Assembly (NCBI RefSeq): GCF_900113865.1
Contig: NZ_FOQY01000051.1
Coordinates: 1 to 45,241 of the forward strand
DNA: 45,241 nt
Source: Streptosporangium canum
Lineage (GTDB): Bacteria > Actinomycetota > Actinomycetes > Streptosporangiales > Streptosporangiaceae
Reading direction: 5' to 3'
Program-made: the position numbers and the translations under genes
Notes under the pieces: model-generated
What the model saw: the letters and a program-made list of their open reading frames with translations, nothing else
Databases searched by the model: none
Told to the model about the DNA's origin: nothing
In this document: piece after piece, positions 12,475 to 21,430 of the stretch
How positions within the stretch are numbered: position 1 is the first letter of the stretch
Layout: the number at the start of each line of letters is the position of its first letter

Positions 12475-15435
12475 ATGACGACCGCCTCCTACACCCCCGG
12501 TTCCCTGGTCTCCGCCCGCGACCGCGACTGGGTCGTGCTGCCGGAAAGCGCCCCCGACATGCTCGTCCTGCGTCCCCTGGGCGGGGCCGACGACGACATC
12601 GCGGCCGTCTTCCCGGACTTCGAGCCGGTGCGAAGCGCCGAGTTCGCGCCCCCGTCACCCGCCGACCTCGGCAACCACCGCGCCGCCGGCCTGCTCCGCT
12701 CGGCGCTGCGCATCGGCTTCCGCTCCGGCGCCGGCCCTTTCCGCTCACTCGCCGGGATCACCGTCGAGCCCCGCGCCTACCAGCTCGTCCCGCTGATGAT
12801 GGCGCTGCGCCAGAAGACCGTACGCATGCTGATCTCCGATGACGTCGGCATCGGCAAGACCGTCGAGGCCGGCCTGATCGCGAGCGAGCTCCTCGCCCAG
12901 GGGAGCGCGCGGAGCCTCGCCGTGCTGTGCTCTCCCGCGCTGGCCGAACAGTGGCAGGAGGAACTGCGCAGCAAATTCGGCATCGACGCCGAACTGGTCC
13001 TGGCCTCCACGGTCTCCAAGCTGGAGCGTGGGCTCGACCTCGGCCAGTCCCTGTTCGACAGGCACCCGAACGTCGTGGTCTCCACGGACTTCATCAAGTC
13101 TCCCCGTCATCGCGACGACTTCGTGGACCACTGCCCCGACCTGGTCATCGTCGACGAGGCCCACACCTGCGTCGCCGCCGACGACAACAGCTCCGCGCAG
13201 AACCAGCTGCGCTACGAGCTCCTCCAACGCGTCGCCGACCCCAAGGTCGACCGTCACCTGATCCTGGTCACCGCGACCCCGCACAGCGGCAAGGAGAGCG
13301 CGTTCCGCAACCTCCTCGGCCTGGTCAGACCGGAGCTCGCGGAGGTCGACCTCGCCTCGGAGGAGGGCCGAAGGCTCCTCGCCGCGCACTTCGTGCACCG
13401 CAAGCGGGCCGACGTGCGCCAGTTCCTCACCGTGAACGACGGCCTGGCCGACGACGACCTCGCCGAGGAGACCGCCTTCCCCTCGGACCGGTACTTCAAG
13501 GACGAGACCTACAAGCTCTCCCCGGCCTACCGCGCCCTCCTCGACGACGCCATCGCCTACGCGGGCGAACGCGTGACCGCCGCCGGCGACCGGGGCAAGC
13601 GCGAGGCCCGGATCGCCTGGTGGTCGGCGATCGCGCTGCTGCGATCCCTGGTCTCCTCGCCACGGGCCGCCGCGCAGACCCTGCGCACCCGCTCCGCCGC
13701 CGCGACGGCCGCCACCGCCGAGGAGGCCGACAGACTCGGCGCCCCGCTGACCGGCGACTCATCCGACAACGACGCCCTGGAAGGTCTCGACGTCGCTCCT
13801 GGCGCGGAGACCAACGAGGCGGGGGTGCGCCTTGCGGAACTGGCCGACCGTGCGGCGCTGCTGGAGGGACCGGTCGCGGACCTGAAACTCGCGGCACTGA
13901 CCAAGCACCTCAAGGCGCTGCTCGCCGAGGGACACCACCCGATCGTCTTCTGCCGCTACATCCCGACCGCCGAGTACGTCGCCGAGCACCTGGACGGCAA
14001 ACTCGGCAAGAGGACCGTCGTGCGCGCGATCACCGGGACTCTCTCCCCGCAGCAGCGCCTGCAGCGCATCGAGGAGCTCGCCGACGCGGCGGGCGACGAC
14101 CCCGCCGCCCGCCGCGTCCTGATCGCCACCGACTGCCTGTCCGAGGGCGTCAACCTCCAGCATCATTTCGACGCCGTCGTCCACTACGACCTCGCCTGGA
14201 ACCCCACCCGCCACGACCAGCGGGAGGGCCGCGTCGACCGCTACGGCCAGAAGAGGGACATCGTCAAGGTCATCACCCTCTACGGCGGTGACAACGGCAT
14301 CGACGGCAAGGTCCTCGAAGTCCTCATCGCCAAGCACCGCCGGATCCGTAAGGACCTGGGCGTCTCCGTCTCCGTCCCCGACGCGGCCTCCTCCGGGGTG
14401 ACCGACGCGATCGTCGAATGGCTGCTGATGCGCAACCAGCGCCGCGAGCGGGAGATCCACCGGGGGCAGGACGCCCTCTTCGGCCTCGAAGAGCTCAGGG
14501 CGATCGACGAGAAGGCCACCGCGCTGGAGGCGGAGTGGAACTCCGCCGCGGAACGCGAGAGAACGTCCCGCTCCCGCTTCGCCCAGCGTTCCATCCACCC
14601 CGAGGAGGTCGCCCGCGAGGTCGCCGCGATCCGCGACACCCTGGGCCGGCCGGGGGAGATCCGTGACTTCGTCCGGCAGGCCCTGACCGCCCTCGACGGG
14701 GTCCTGCGCGACGACCCGAGCGGCACGGGAGACTTCACCGCGGACGTGAGCGGCACCTCCGCCGGGCTCCGTGACAGCCTCGCCCCCGTCATTGGAGGCG
14801 GCGCCGTCGAGTCGGGCCGCCCGGTCCCGTTCCGGGCGACGGCGGCGGTGGCGCGCGGCGAGGCCGCCCTGGTCCGCACCGATCCCGTGGTCGGCGCGCT
14901 CGCCGGTCACGTCCTCAACGCCGCCCTCGACAGCGGGGCCGACGGCCCCCGCCCCGCCCGCCGCTGCGGAGTGATCCGCACCGGGGCCGTCGGCACCCGC
15001 ACCACCCTGCTCCTGCTCCGCTACCGCTTCCGCCTCACCCTGCCCTCCCGGGCGGGCGAGCGGCAGCTCGTCGCCGAGAACGCCCGCCTCCTGGCCTTCC
15101 GGGGCTCACCCGCGAACGCCGAGTGGCTGCCCAGCGAGGACGCCCTGTGCCTCCTCGACGCCACCGCCGACGAGAACACCGACGCCATGTTCGGCGAGCG
15201 GACCATGAGCCGCGTCCTCGCCGGGCTGCCCGCCGTCACCGCCCACCTGGAGGAGTACGGCGAGCAGCTCCGCGCGGAGCTGCTCGACTCCCACCGCCGG
15301 GTCCGCACCGCCTCCGGCGAGATCATCCGCGGTCTGGAAGTCATCACGCAGAGACCCGCCGACATCCTCGGCGTCTACGTCTACCTGCCCGCGTCCCAGG
15401 CCGCCGCTCCCACCGCCGCCGGAGGAATCGCCTGA
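12475..15435 (+). CDS. SNF2-family helicase, DISARM DrmD-like
   Basis: A 986-aa SNF2/RapA-type ATP-dependent DNA translocase. Walker A is DDVGIGKT (K128), the DEAH box is at 227-230, and the C-terminal helicase half carries ATDCLSEGVNLQ and the motif VI string QREGRVDRYGQ (from Q582). The order and length match DrmD, the SNF2 helicase of class 1 DISARM, and here too the adenine methylase is the next gene. The C-terminal about 300 residues, after an RRERE-rich helical segment, are not recognised. ATG 12475 is preceded by AAAGGA and lies 44 bases after the helicase-kinase gene. Its TGA overlaps the methylase ATG by one base. The neighbouring genes suggest a role in phage DNA recognition or processing; this is inference. 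Confidence 0.88.
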   Translation: MTTASYTPGSLVSARDRDWVVLPESAPDMLVLRPLGGADDDIAAVFPDFEPVRSAEFAPPSPADLGNHRAAGLLRSALRIGFRSGAGPFRSLAGITVEPRAYQLVPLMMALRQKTVRMLISDDVGIGKTVEAGLIASELLAQGSARSLAVLCSPALAEQWQEELRSKFGIDAELVLASTVSKLERGLDLGQSLFDRHPNVVVSTDFIKSPRHRDDFVDHCPDLVIVDEAHTCVAADDNSSAQNQLRYELLQRVADPKVDRHLILVTATPHSGKESAFRNLLGLVRPELAEVDLASEEGRRLLAAHFVHRKRADVRQFLTVNDGLADDDLAEETAFPSDRYFKDETYKLSPAYRALLDDAIAYAGERVTAAGDRGKREARIAWWSAIALLRSLVSSPRAAAQTLRTRSAAATAATAEEADRLGAPLTGDSSDNDALEGLDVAPGAETNEAGVRLAELADRAALLEGPVADLKLAALTKHLKALLAEGHHPIVFCRYIPTAEYVAEHLDGKLGKRTVVRAITGTLSPQQRLQRIEELADAAGDDPAARRVLIATDCLSEGVNLQHHFDAVVHYDLAWNPTRHDQREGRVDRYGQKRDIVKVITLYGGDNGIDGKVLEVLIAKHRRIRKDLGVSVSVPDAASSGVTDAIVEWLLMRNQRREREIHRGQDALFGLEELRAIDEKATALEAEWNSAAERERTSRSRFAQRSIHPEEVAREVAAIRDTLGRPGEIRDFVRQALTALDGVLRDDPSGTGDFTADVSGTSAGLRDSLAPVIGGGAVESGRPVPFRATAAVARGEAALVRTDPVVGALAGHVLNAALDSGADGPRPARRCGVIRTGAVGTRTTLLLLRYRFRLTLPSRAGERQLVAENARLLAFRGSPANAEWLPSEDALCLLDATADENTDAMFGERTMSRVLAGLPAVTAHLEEYGEQLRAELLDSHRRVRTASGEIIRGLEVITQRPADILGVYVYLPASQAAAPTAAGGIA

Positions 15436-18400
15436 TGTCCGCCGTCACCCGCAACCAGGTCTTCTCCGCCGTCCACACCGTCGGGGGCCTCCTGCCCGCC
15501 GACATGCTGGTCCGTATCTCCGAAGGCAAAGACGTCAAGGGCTCCCTGCCCGCCGACTACCGCGTCGTCGGCTCACGGTCGGTGCGCGACGACGCCGAGC
15601 GACACTGGGAGTACCTCAAATCGATCTGGAAGGAGCTGCGGCTGAAGCTTCCCCGCACTCCGGAACCCGAGACCCCGGCCGACCACACGGGCCTCGCGAT
15701 CACACAGTGGCTCGAACCGCTCTTCGAGGAACTCGGCTTCGGCGGCCTGACGGTGATCGGGGCGACGGGCATCACCTCCGACGACGGCGGCAAGACCTTC
15801 CCGGTCAGCCACCGCTGGGAGCACGTTCCCGTGCACCTGGCCGCGTGGAACGCCGCCCTGGACAGGCGTCCCGGCGGCGCGGGCACCGTCCCGCCGCAGT
15901 CGCTCGTCCAGGAGTGCCTCAACCGCGCCGAGGCCCACCTGTGGGGCGTCCTCACCAACGGACGCCGGCTGCGCCTGCTGCGTGACTCCAGCGCGCTCGC
16001 CACCGCCTCGTACGTCGAGTTCGACCTGGAGGCGATCTTCGATGGCGAGCTGTTCAGCGAGTTCGTCCTGCTCTACCGGGTGCTGCATTTCACCCGCTTC
16101 CGGGTCGGGGAGGGCGAGGCGCCGTCGGCGTGCTGGCTGGAGAAGTGGCGCGCCGAGGCGATCGAATCCGGCACCCGGGCGCTGGAGCACCACCGCGACG
16201 GGGTCCAGAAGGCCATCACCACGCTCGGCACCGGCTTTCTCAAGCATCCCGCAAACGCGGACCTCCGTAGGAACCTGGACGTCCACACCTTCCACGCCGC
16301 GCTGCTCCGCCTCGCCTACCGGCTGATCTTCCTCTTCGTCGCCGAGGACCGGGGCGTGCTGCACCACCCCGACGCCGGCGAGCAGGCATGCGACCGCTAC
16401 GCCGACTACTTCTCCTCCGCCCGGCTCCGCCGTCAGGCGAGCCGCCGCCGGGGCACCGCGCATACCGACCTCTACCGGGCCCTGCGGATCGTCCTCGACG
16501 CGCTCGGCGATGAGAACGGCCGCCCGGAGCTGGGGCTGCCGGGCCTCGGCGGCCTCTTCGACGACGCCGAGACCGACGCCCCGCTGCGCGGCCTGTCCCT
16601 GGCCAACACCTACCTGCTGGAGGCCGTACGCCACCTCTCCCGGGTCCGGGACGTCAAATCGGCGCGCTGGCGTCAGGTGGACTACCGCAACATGGGCGCC
16701 GAGGAACTCGGCTCCATCTATGAGTCGCTCCTGGAGCTCGTTCCCAAGCACAGCGCCGTCGACAGCACCTTCGAGCTGGTCGATCGCCTCGGCAACGACC
16801 GCAAGAAGACCGGCTCGTACTACACCCCGAGCTCCCTGATCGAGACCCTGCTCGACTCCACCCTCGACCCGGTCATCGACGACGCGGTCAAGCGCGGCGA
16901 GCGGAAGGCGTCGGCCGCGAGGGAATCCGACCCCGCCGAGGGCATCGTCGCCGAGCTGCTGTCACTCACCGTCTGCGACCCGGCCTGCGGCTCCGGCCAC
17001 TTCCTCGTCGCCGCCGCCCGCCGGATCGCCAAGCGCGTCGCCGCCGTACGGGAACGCAACCCGGAGCCCACCGTCGACGCGGTCCGCCACGCCCTGCACG
17101 AGGTCATCGCCCGCTGCGTGTACGGCGTCGACCTCAACCCGATGGCCGTCGAGCTGGCCAAGGTCTCGCTCTGGCTGGAGGCCCTGGAGCCGGGCAAACC
17201 GCTCGGCTTCCTCGACGCGCACATCAAGCATGGCAACGGACTGATCGGGGCGACGCCCACGCTGATGCGCGGCGGCATCCCGAACAAGGCGTTCAAGGCC
17301 GTCGAGGGGGATGACACCGGATTCGCGAAGTTCCTGGAGAACCAGAACGACAAGGAACGCGCGGGGCAGTTCACGCTGTTCGAGGTGCGTCAGGAGATGA
17401 AGGTGGCCAACACCGCCTTCGCCCCTGAGCTGCGCCGCATCACCGCGGCTCCCTCCGACGACCTCGCGGACGTCCACCGCCAGGCCGCCGCTTACCGTGA
17501 CTGGGAGACCTCCGAGGCGTATGCCCGCGCGGTGCGGGTGGCCGACGCCTGGTGCGCGGCGTTCATGTGGCACAAGACCAAGGACGCGCCGCCCGCGATC
17601 ACCGAGAAGGTCTTCCGCGCCCTGCAGGACCCGAAGGGCACGGCCGCCTCGGAGGGGACCCACAAGGAGATCGAACGGCTCCGCGACCAATACCGCTTCT
17701 TCCACTGGCACCTGGCCTTCCCCGACGTCTTCGTGGTCCCGGACGGCGACACCGGCGCGGACGTGGACCCGGCCACCGGCTGGGCAGGCGGCTTCTCCTG
17801 CGTCCTGGGCAATCCGCCGTGGGACAAGGTCGACTTCGAGGACAAGAAGTACTTCAGCGTCGTCGAGCCGTCGATCGCCGCGATCTCCGGGGTGGCGCGG
17901 CGGACCCGGATCGCCGAGTGGATGAAGGAGAACCCGGAGGCGGGGGAGCGTTACCTGACCGAACGCCGCAAAGTGAAATCCACATTCCACTTCACTGGCA
18001 AATCTGGAGTGTTCTCGTTCTGTCAAGCGGGCCTCAGTGTCAAGGGTGTTAATTCTCTTTTTCTGGACCATCTCTTCGTGGAACGGTTCTCGTCGATCAT
18101 CGCGCCCATGGGTCGCCTTGGATGCATCGCTCCGACAACCATCGCGACAGGAGCTGGTGCGCAATACCTGTTCAGCGATCTCACCCGGCGCGGCGCCATC
18201 GCTTCACTGTATGACTTTGAAAACCGCAAGCCACTATTCGTTGGGGTGCACTCCAGCTATAAGTTCTGCTTGCTTTCCCTGACTGGCCGGGGGCTACGAG
18301 AACCGGTCGCGGAGTTCGCATTCTTCCTTGAAGAAATCGGAGACCTCGACGATGTCGGCCGAGTCTTCGCGCTCAGCCCGGAAGAGATCGCGATCATCAA

Positions 18401-19589
18401 CCCCAACACCGGAAGCCTGCCTATCTTTCGCACCCGCCGCGATGCCGATCTCACCACTGCAATCCACCAACGCATCCCGGTTCTGAAAAGCGAGATCGTC
18501 GAAAACAGAAATCCCTGGGAAGTCAACTTCAAGAATCTTTTTAATAGCACCGACGACTCAGATCTCTTCAATGCGAGTGAAGCCTTAGAGTCCAGTAATT
18601 GGGGGCGAGAGGGGAACGTCTATATCCGGGACGGAAAGCGAATGCTTCCAGTGTATGAGGGAAAGATGGCTCACATTTTTGACCATCGCTGGAACCGATA
18701 CTATGGCGCCGGGGACAATGACTATGAGGCCGTCCCGATAGCCACTAAGATTGACGCATACGGTGTAACGAACCCTCGGCGGTGGATCCAGGAAGACGGA
18801 CTCGTTCTAACCACTCGCAATAAAAAGGACGTCAAGATTCCAGGCGTATCTCTGAGGCTAGAAGAAGAAGGGTGGAGCCACGACTGGCTGTGCGGCTGGC
18901 GAGATATTGCTCGCACAACTGACGAGCGCACCGCCATCCCTGCCTTTATTCCCCGCGTAGCATCCGTAGAGACCTTTACGCTGATGTTGCCGACGGCTAC
19001 TCCCATGCTTACCAGTGCCCTCGTCGCCGCACAATCCTCGCTGGTCTTCGACTTTGTCGCCAGGCAAAAGGCAAGCGGGGCACATATGGGACGCAGGATA
19101 TGGAAGCAGCTGCCCGTTCCCAGTCCCGAGATGCTGGAACCCCACACGCCGTTCATCACTCCCCGTGTCCTTGAACTTGTGTACACCGCGCACGAAATGG
19201 CCGGGCTCGCCCGTGACCTCGGTGACTCCGGCGCCCCCTTCCAATGGGACGAGGAGCGCCGTGCCCGGATCCGGGCCGAGCTGGACGCCTACTTCTTTCA
19301 CCTCTACGGGATCGCCCGCGAGGACGCGGACTACATCCTGGAGACCTTCCAGTCCGACTCGGGCGGCGGTCTCAAGAACAATGAGATCGCCAAGTACGGC
19401 ACCTACCGCACCAGGGACCTCGTCCTGGCCGAGTACGACCGCATGGCCGCCGCCGGTGTCAGCCTGACCGCCCCTCTCATCGACGGCGAGAACTACACCT
19501 CCATCCTCACCCCGCCCCCGGGCCACGGCCCCCGCCATCCCGCGGCGCACGCCGTACCCGCCGCTCGGCCGGAAGCCGGAGGAGCCTGA
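15435..19589 (+). CDS. N6-adenine DNA methyltransferase, DISARM DrmMI/Eco57I-like
   Basis: A 1384-aa S-adenosylmethionine-dependent DNA methylase. The SAM-binding motif I is DPACGSGHF (D515 onward) and the catalytic motif IV is NPPW (793-796), typical of N6-adenine enzymes of the Eco57I/PglX/DrmMI kind. The N-terminal 450 residues are helical and resemble the large leader region of DrmMI and PglX. The region after NPPW (about residues 845-1235, nt 17970-19140) should be the target recognition domain and has strikingly lower G+C than both flanks. The start is ATG 15435, overlapping the SNF2 stop by one base; an open frame extends upstream but only through the SNF2 gene. The likely job is to mark host DNA. 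The alternative is a type IIG-like enzyme, but no nuclease motif is evident in it. Confidence 0.92.
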   Translation: MSAVTRNQVFSAVHTVGGLLPADMLVRISEGKDVKGSLPADYRVVGSRSVRDDAERHWEYLKSIWKELRLKLPRTPEPETPADHTGLAITQWLEPLFEELGFGGLTVIGATGITSDDGGKTFPVSHRWEHVPVHLAAWNAALDRRPGGAGTVPPQSLVQECLNRAEAHLWGVLTNGRRLRLLRDSSALATASYVEFDLEAIFDGELFSEFVLLYRVLHFTRFRVGEGEAPSACWLEKWRAEAIESGTRALEHHRDGVQKAITTLGTGFLKHPANADLRRNLDVHTFHAALLRLAYRLIFLFVAEDRGVLHHPDAGEQACDRYADYFSSARLRRQASRRRGTAHTDLYRALRIVLDALGDENGRPELGLPGLGGLFDDAETDAPLRGLSLANTYLLEAVRHLSRVRDVKSARWRQVDYRNMGAEELGSIYESLLELVPKHSAVDSTFELVDRLGNDRKKTGSYYTPSSLIETLLDSTLDPVIDDAVKRGERKASAARESDPAEGIVAELLSLTVCDPACGSGHFLVAAARRIAKRVAAVRERNPEPTVDAVRHALHEVIARCVYGVDLNPMAVELAKVSLWLEALEPGKPLGFLDAHIKHGNGLIGATPTLMRGGIPNKAFKAVEGDDTGFAKFLENQNDKERAGQFTLFEVRQEMKVANTAFAPELRRITAAPSDDLADVHRQAAAYRDWETSEAYARAVRVADAWCAAFMWHKTKDAPPAITEKVFRALQDPKGTAASEGTHKEIERLRDQYRFFHWHLAFPDVFVVPDGDTGADVDPATGWAGGFSCVLGNPPWDKVDFEDKKYFSVVEPSIAAISGVARRTRIAEWMKENPEAGERYLTERRKVKSTFHFTGKSGVFSFCQAGLSVKGVNSLFLDHLFVERFSSIIAPMGRLGCIAPTTIATGAGAQYLFSDLTRRGAIASLYDFENRKPLFVGVHSSYKFCLLSLTGRGLREPVAEFAFFLEEIGDLDDVGRVFALSPEEIAIINPNTGSLPIFRTRRDADLTTAIHQRIPVLKSEIVENRNPWEVNFKNLFNSTDDSDLFNASEALESSNWGREGNVYIRDGKRMLPVYEGKMAHIFDHRWNRYYGAGDNDYEAVPIATKIDAYGVTNPRRWIQEDGLVLTTRNKKDVKIPGVSLRLEEEGWSHDWLCGWRDIARTTDERTAIPAFIPRVASVETFTLMLPTATPMLTSALVAAQSSLVFDFVARQKASGAHMGRRIWKQLPVPSPEMLEPHTPFITPRVLELVYTAHEMAGLARDLGDSGAPFQWDEERRARIRAELDAYFFHLYGIAREDADYILETFQSDSGGGLKNNEIAKYGTYRTRDLVLAEYDRMAAAGVSLTAPLIDGENYTSILTPPPGHGPRHPAAHAVPAARPEAGGA
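17970..19150 (+). other. Low-GC mosaic segment inside the methylase gene
   Basis: Base and codon use change abruptly within the methylase frame: A/T-ending codons are frequent and, for example, 18541-18600 holds 26 G/C of 60 against 41 of 60 at 17101-17160 in the same gene. The segment coincides with the expected target recognition region and the reading frame is intact across both edges. This is best explained by recombination that swapped the specificity domain; edges are approximate. Confidence 0.7.
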
Positions 19590-21430
19590 TGTCCAGCCCC
19601 TACCCCCTGTTCCGGCTCCGTCTGCCCGATGGCGGACCCGTCGCGCGCGGCCGGCTTCTGGATGAGGAAGGGGCCAATGGCAGCCAGAAGTTCGTGGTGC
19701 TGGCCGGGTCGCCGATCCGGCGGGAGGTCGTGCCGTCGTTCGAGAAGCGAGTCGCCTCCGCACACAGATCCCGTCAGGAACTGATCGACGCCGGCCTGAT
19801 CGCGGAGTCCACGACCTTGCCGGGATATCTGGAGGCGACAGCGGACATCGTCTGCGGCTCACCCTCGGCCGCCTCAGCGATCGTGCTCGGTCGTAGCTCC
19901 AACGGGTGGACCAACTGGAAGAGCGACGACGGGCACCCGCTCGGCGACTTCGTCGACCAGACGGCGTGGGGACCCAGCCGTATCTGGCTGGTCCGGGGGT
20001 CCAATGTGGCCAGGGTCGACATGGTCAGGCAGCTCTGGCTTCCCGAGGGGTGGGTGAGCCTCGCGGCGAGTCGGTTGCGTGAGGGCGTCGAACCAGGCAT
20101 GAGCAAGAACCGGCTGCGCGGTCTCGTGGAGGAGGACTACGAGTCCACCGTCACCTACACCCAGCGAATCCGGCTGGTCGACGACGTCCACTTCTTCCTG
20201 TCCCGGATGAAGCGCGGAGACACCGTCTGCACGATCTCCGGCGGCATGCTGTACGTCGGCGAGATCGCCGGTGAGGTCCGGCAGGTGGCATCCGAGGGGG
20301 GACGGTCGAACCTGCGGCGCCCGGTGGAGTGGCAGAGCATTGGTTACCCCTACGAGGAACTACCCGAGGAGCTCCAGCAGAAGCTGTCCGTCCAGCACGA
20401 CATCGTCGATCTCACTCCCGTCCAGGCGCTGGTGGTCGGCCTCGGCCGGAGTGACGAGGAGCTGGCCGATGTGGCCCGGGACGTGGCGGGCGACCTGAGC
20501 ATGGAGGCCGCCGCACTCGACGCCCGGCGGAAGGTGGAGCTGCCCGAGCCCACCGGGGAACTCGTGGAGGAGCTTCTGGTCCATGACGTGGAGTGGTTGC
20601 GCGAGGTGCGCGATCTGCTGTCGGACGAGCGGCAGGTGATCTTCTATGGGCCGCCCGGCACGGGTAAGACCTACCTGGCGCTCAAGCTGGCCGAGTTCTT
20701 CGGCGCCGGGGCCGAGCAGGTCAAGCTGGTGCAGTTCCATCCCTCGTATGCCTACGAGGACTTCTTCGAGGGCTTCCGTCCTCAGGAGGATCCGGAGACC
20801 CGGGAGGTGGCCTTCCGGCTCACTCCGGGACCGCTGCGCGAACTCGCCGACCTCGCCTCGCGGGAGGGCAACCGGCGTGTTCCGCACTTCCTGATCATCG
20901 ACGAGATCAACCGGGCTAATCTGGCGAAGGTCTTCGGTGAGCTGTACTTCCTGCTGGAGTATCGCGATAGGTCGGCACGGCTCACCTACTCCGGTGACGA
21001 CTTCTCGCTGCCGCCGAACCTGTTCGTCATCGGCACCATGAACACCGCCGACCGTTCCATCGCCCTGGTGGACGCCGCCATGCGCCGCCGCTTCGCGTTC
21101 GTCGAGCTCTCGCCTCGCACCGAGCCGACCCGCGGGCTGCTCCGCCGCTGGCTCGCGCGAGAAGGGCGGGACACCGAGCCGGCCAAGCTCCTCGACGCAC
21201 TCAACTCCCGCATCACCGACCCGGACTTCCAGGTAGGGCCTTCCTACCTGATGAAGGACGGGGTCTACCGCGACGGCGGGCTCGAACGCGTCTGGCGTAC
21301 GAAGATCCTGCCGCTGCTGGAGGAACATCACTACGGGGAAGGCGTGGACGTCGAAGGGCGCTACGGGCTGCGAGCGCTGCGCGCCGCCATCGCGCCGTCT
21401 CCGAAGACGGCGGAATCCGATCCGTCGTGA
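19589..21430 (+). CDS. McrB-type AAA+ NTPase with DUF4357 and EVE/PUA-like N-terminus
   Basis: A 613-aa motor subunit of a McrBC-type modification-dependent restriction module. The C-terminal half is the NTPase: Walker A GPPGTGKT (354-361), Walker B with DEINRAN (from 438) and the McrB signature MNTADRS (484-490), which in McrB supports GTP use. The N-terminus replaces the usual DNA-binding domain: residues about 15-115 match DUF4357 (VVLAGSPIRRE...SPSAASAIVLG, then NGW.NWK), and about 195-275 resemble an EVE/PUA-like fold (RGDTVCTISGGMLYVGEIAG...RRPVEW), a fold used to read modified bases. ATG 19589 overlaps the methylase TGA by one base. The partner McrC follows with a 4-base overlap. NTPase assignment is firm; the reader-domain calls are pattern-based. 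Confidence 0.9.
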   Translation: MSSPYPLFRLRLPDGGPVARGRLLDEEGANGSQKFVVLAGSPIRREVVPSFEKRVASAHRSRQELIDAGLIAESTTLPGYLEATADIVCGSPSAASAIVLGRSSNGWTNWKSDDGHPLGDFVDQTAWGPSRIWLVRGSNVARVDMVRQLWLPEGWVSLAASRLREGVEPGMSKNRLRGLVEEDYESTVTYTQRIRLVDDVHFFLSRMKRGDTVCTISGGMLYVGEIAGEVRQVASEGGRSNLRRPVEWQSIGYPYEELPEELQQKLSVQHDIVDLTPVQALVVGLGRSDEELADVARDVAGDLSMEAAALDARRKVELPEPTGELVEELLVHDVEWLREVRDLLSDERQVIFYGPPGTGKTYLALKLAEFFGAGAEQVKLVQFHPSYAYEDFFEGFRPQEDPETREVAFRLTPGPLRELADLASREGNRRVPHFLIIDEINRANLAKVFGELYFLLEYRDRSARLTYSGDDFSLPPNLFVIGTMNTADRSIALVDAAMRRRFAFVELSPRTEPTRGLLRRWLAREGRDTEPAKLLDALNSRITDPDFQVGPSYLMKDGVYRDGGLERVWRTKILPLLEEHHYGEGVDVEGRYGLRALRAAIAPSPKTAESDPS

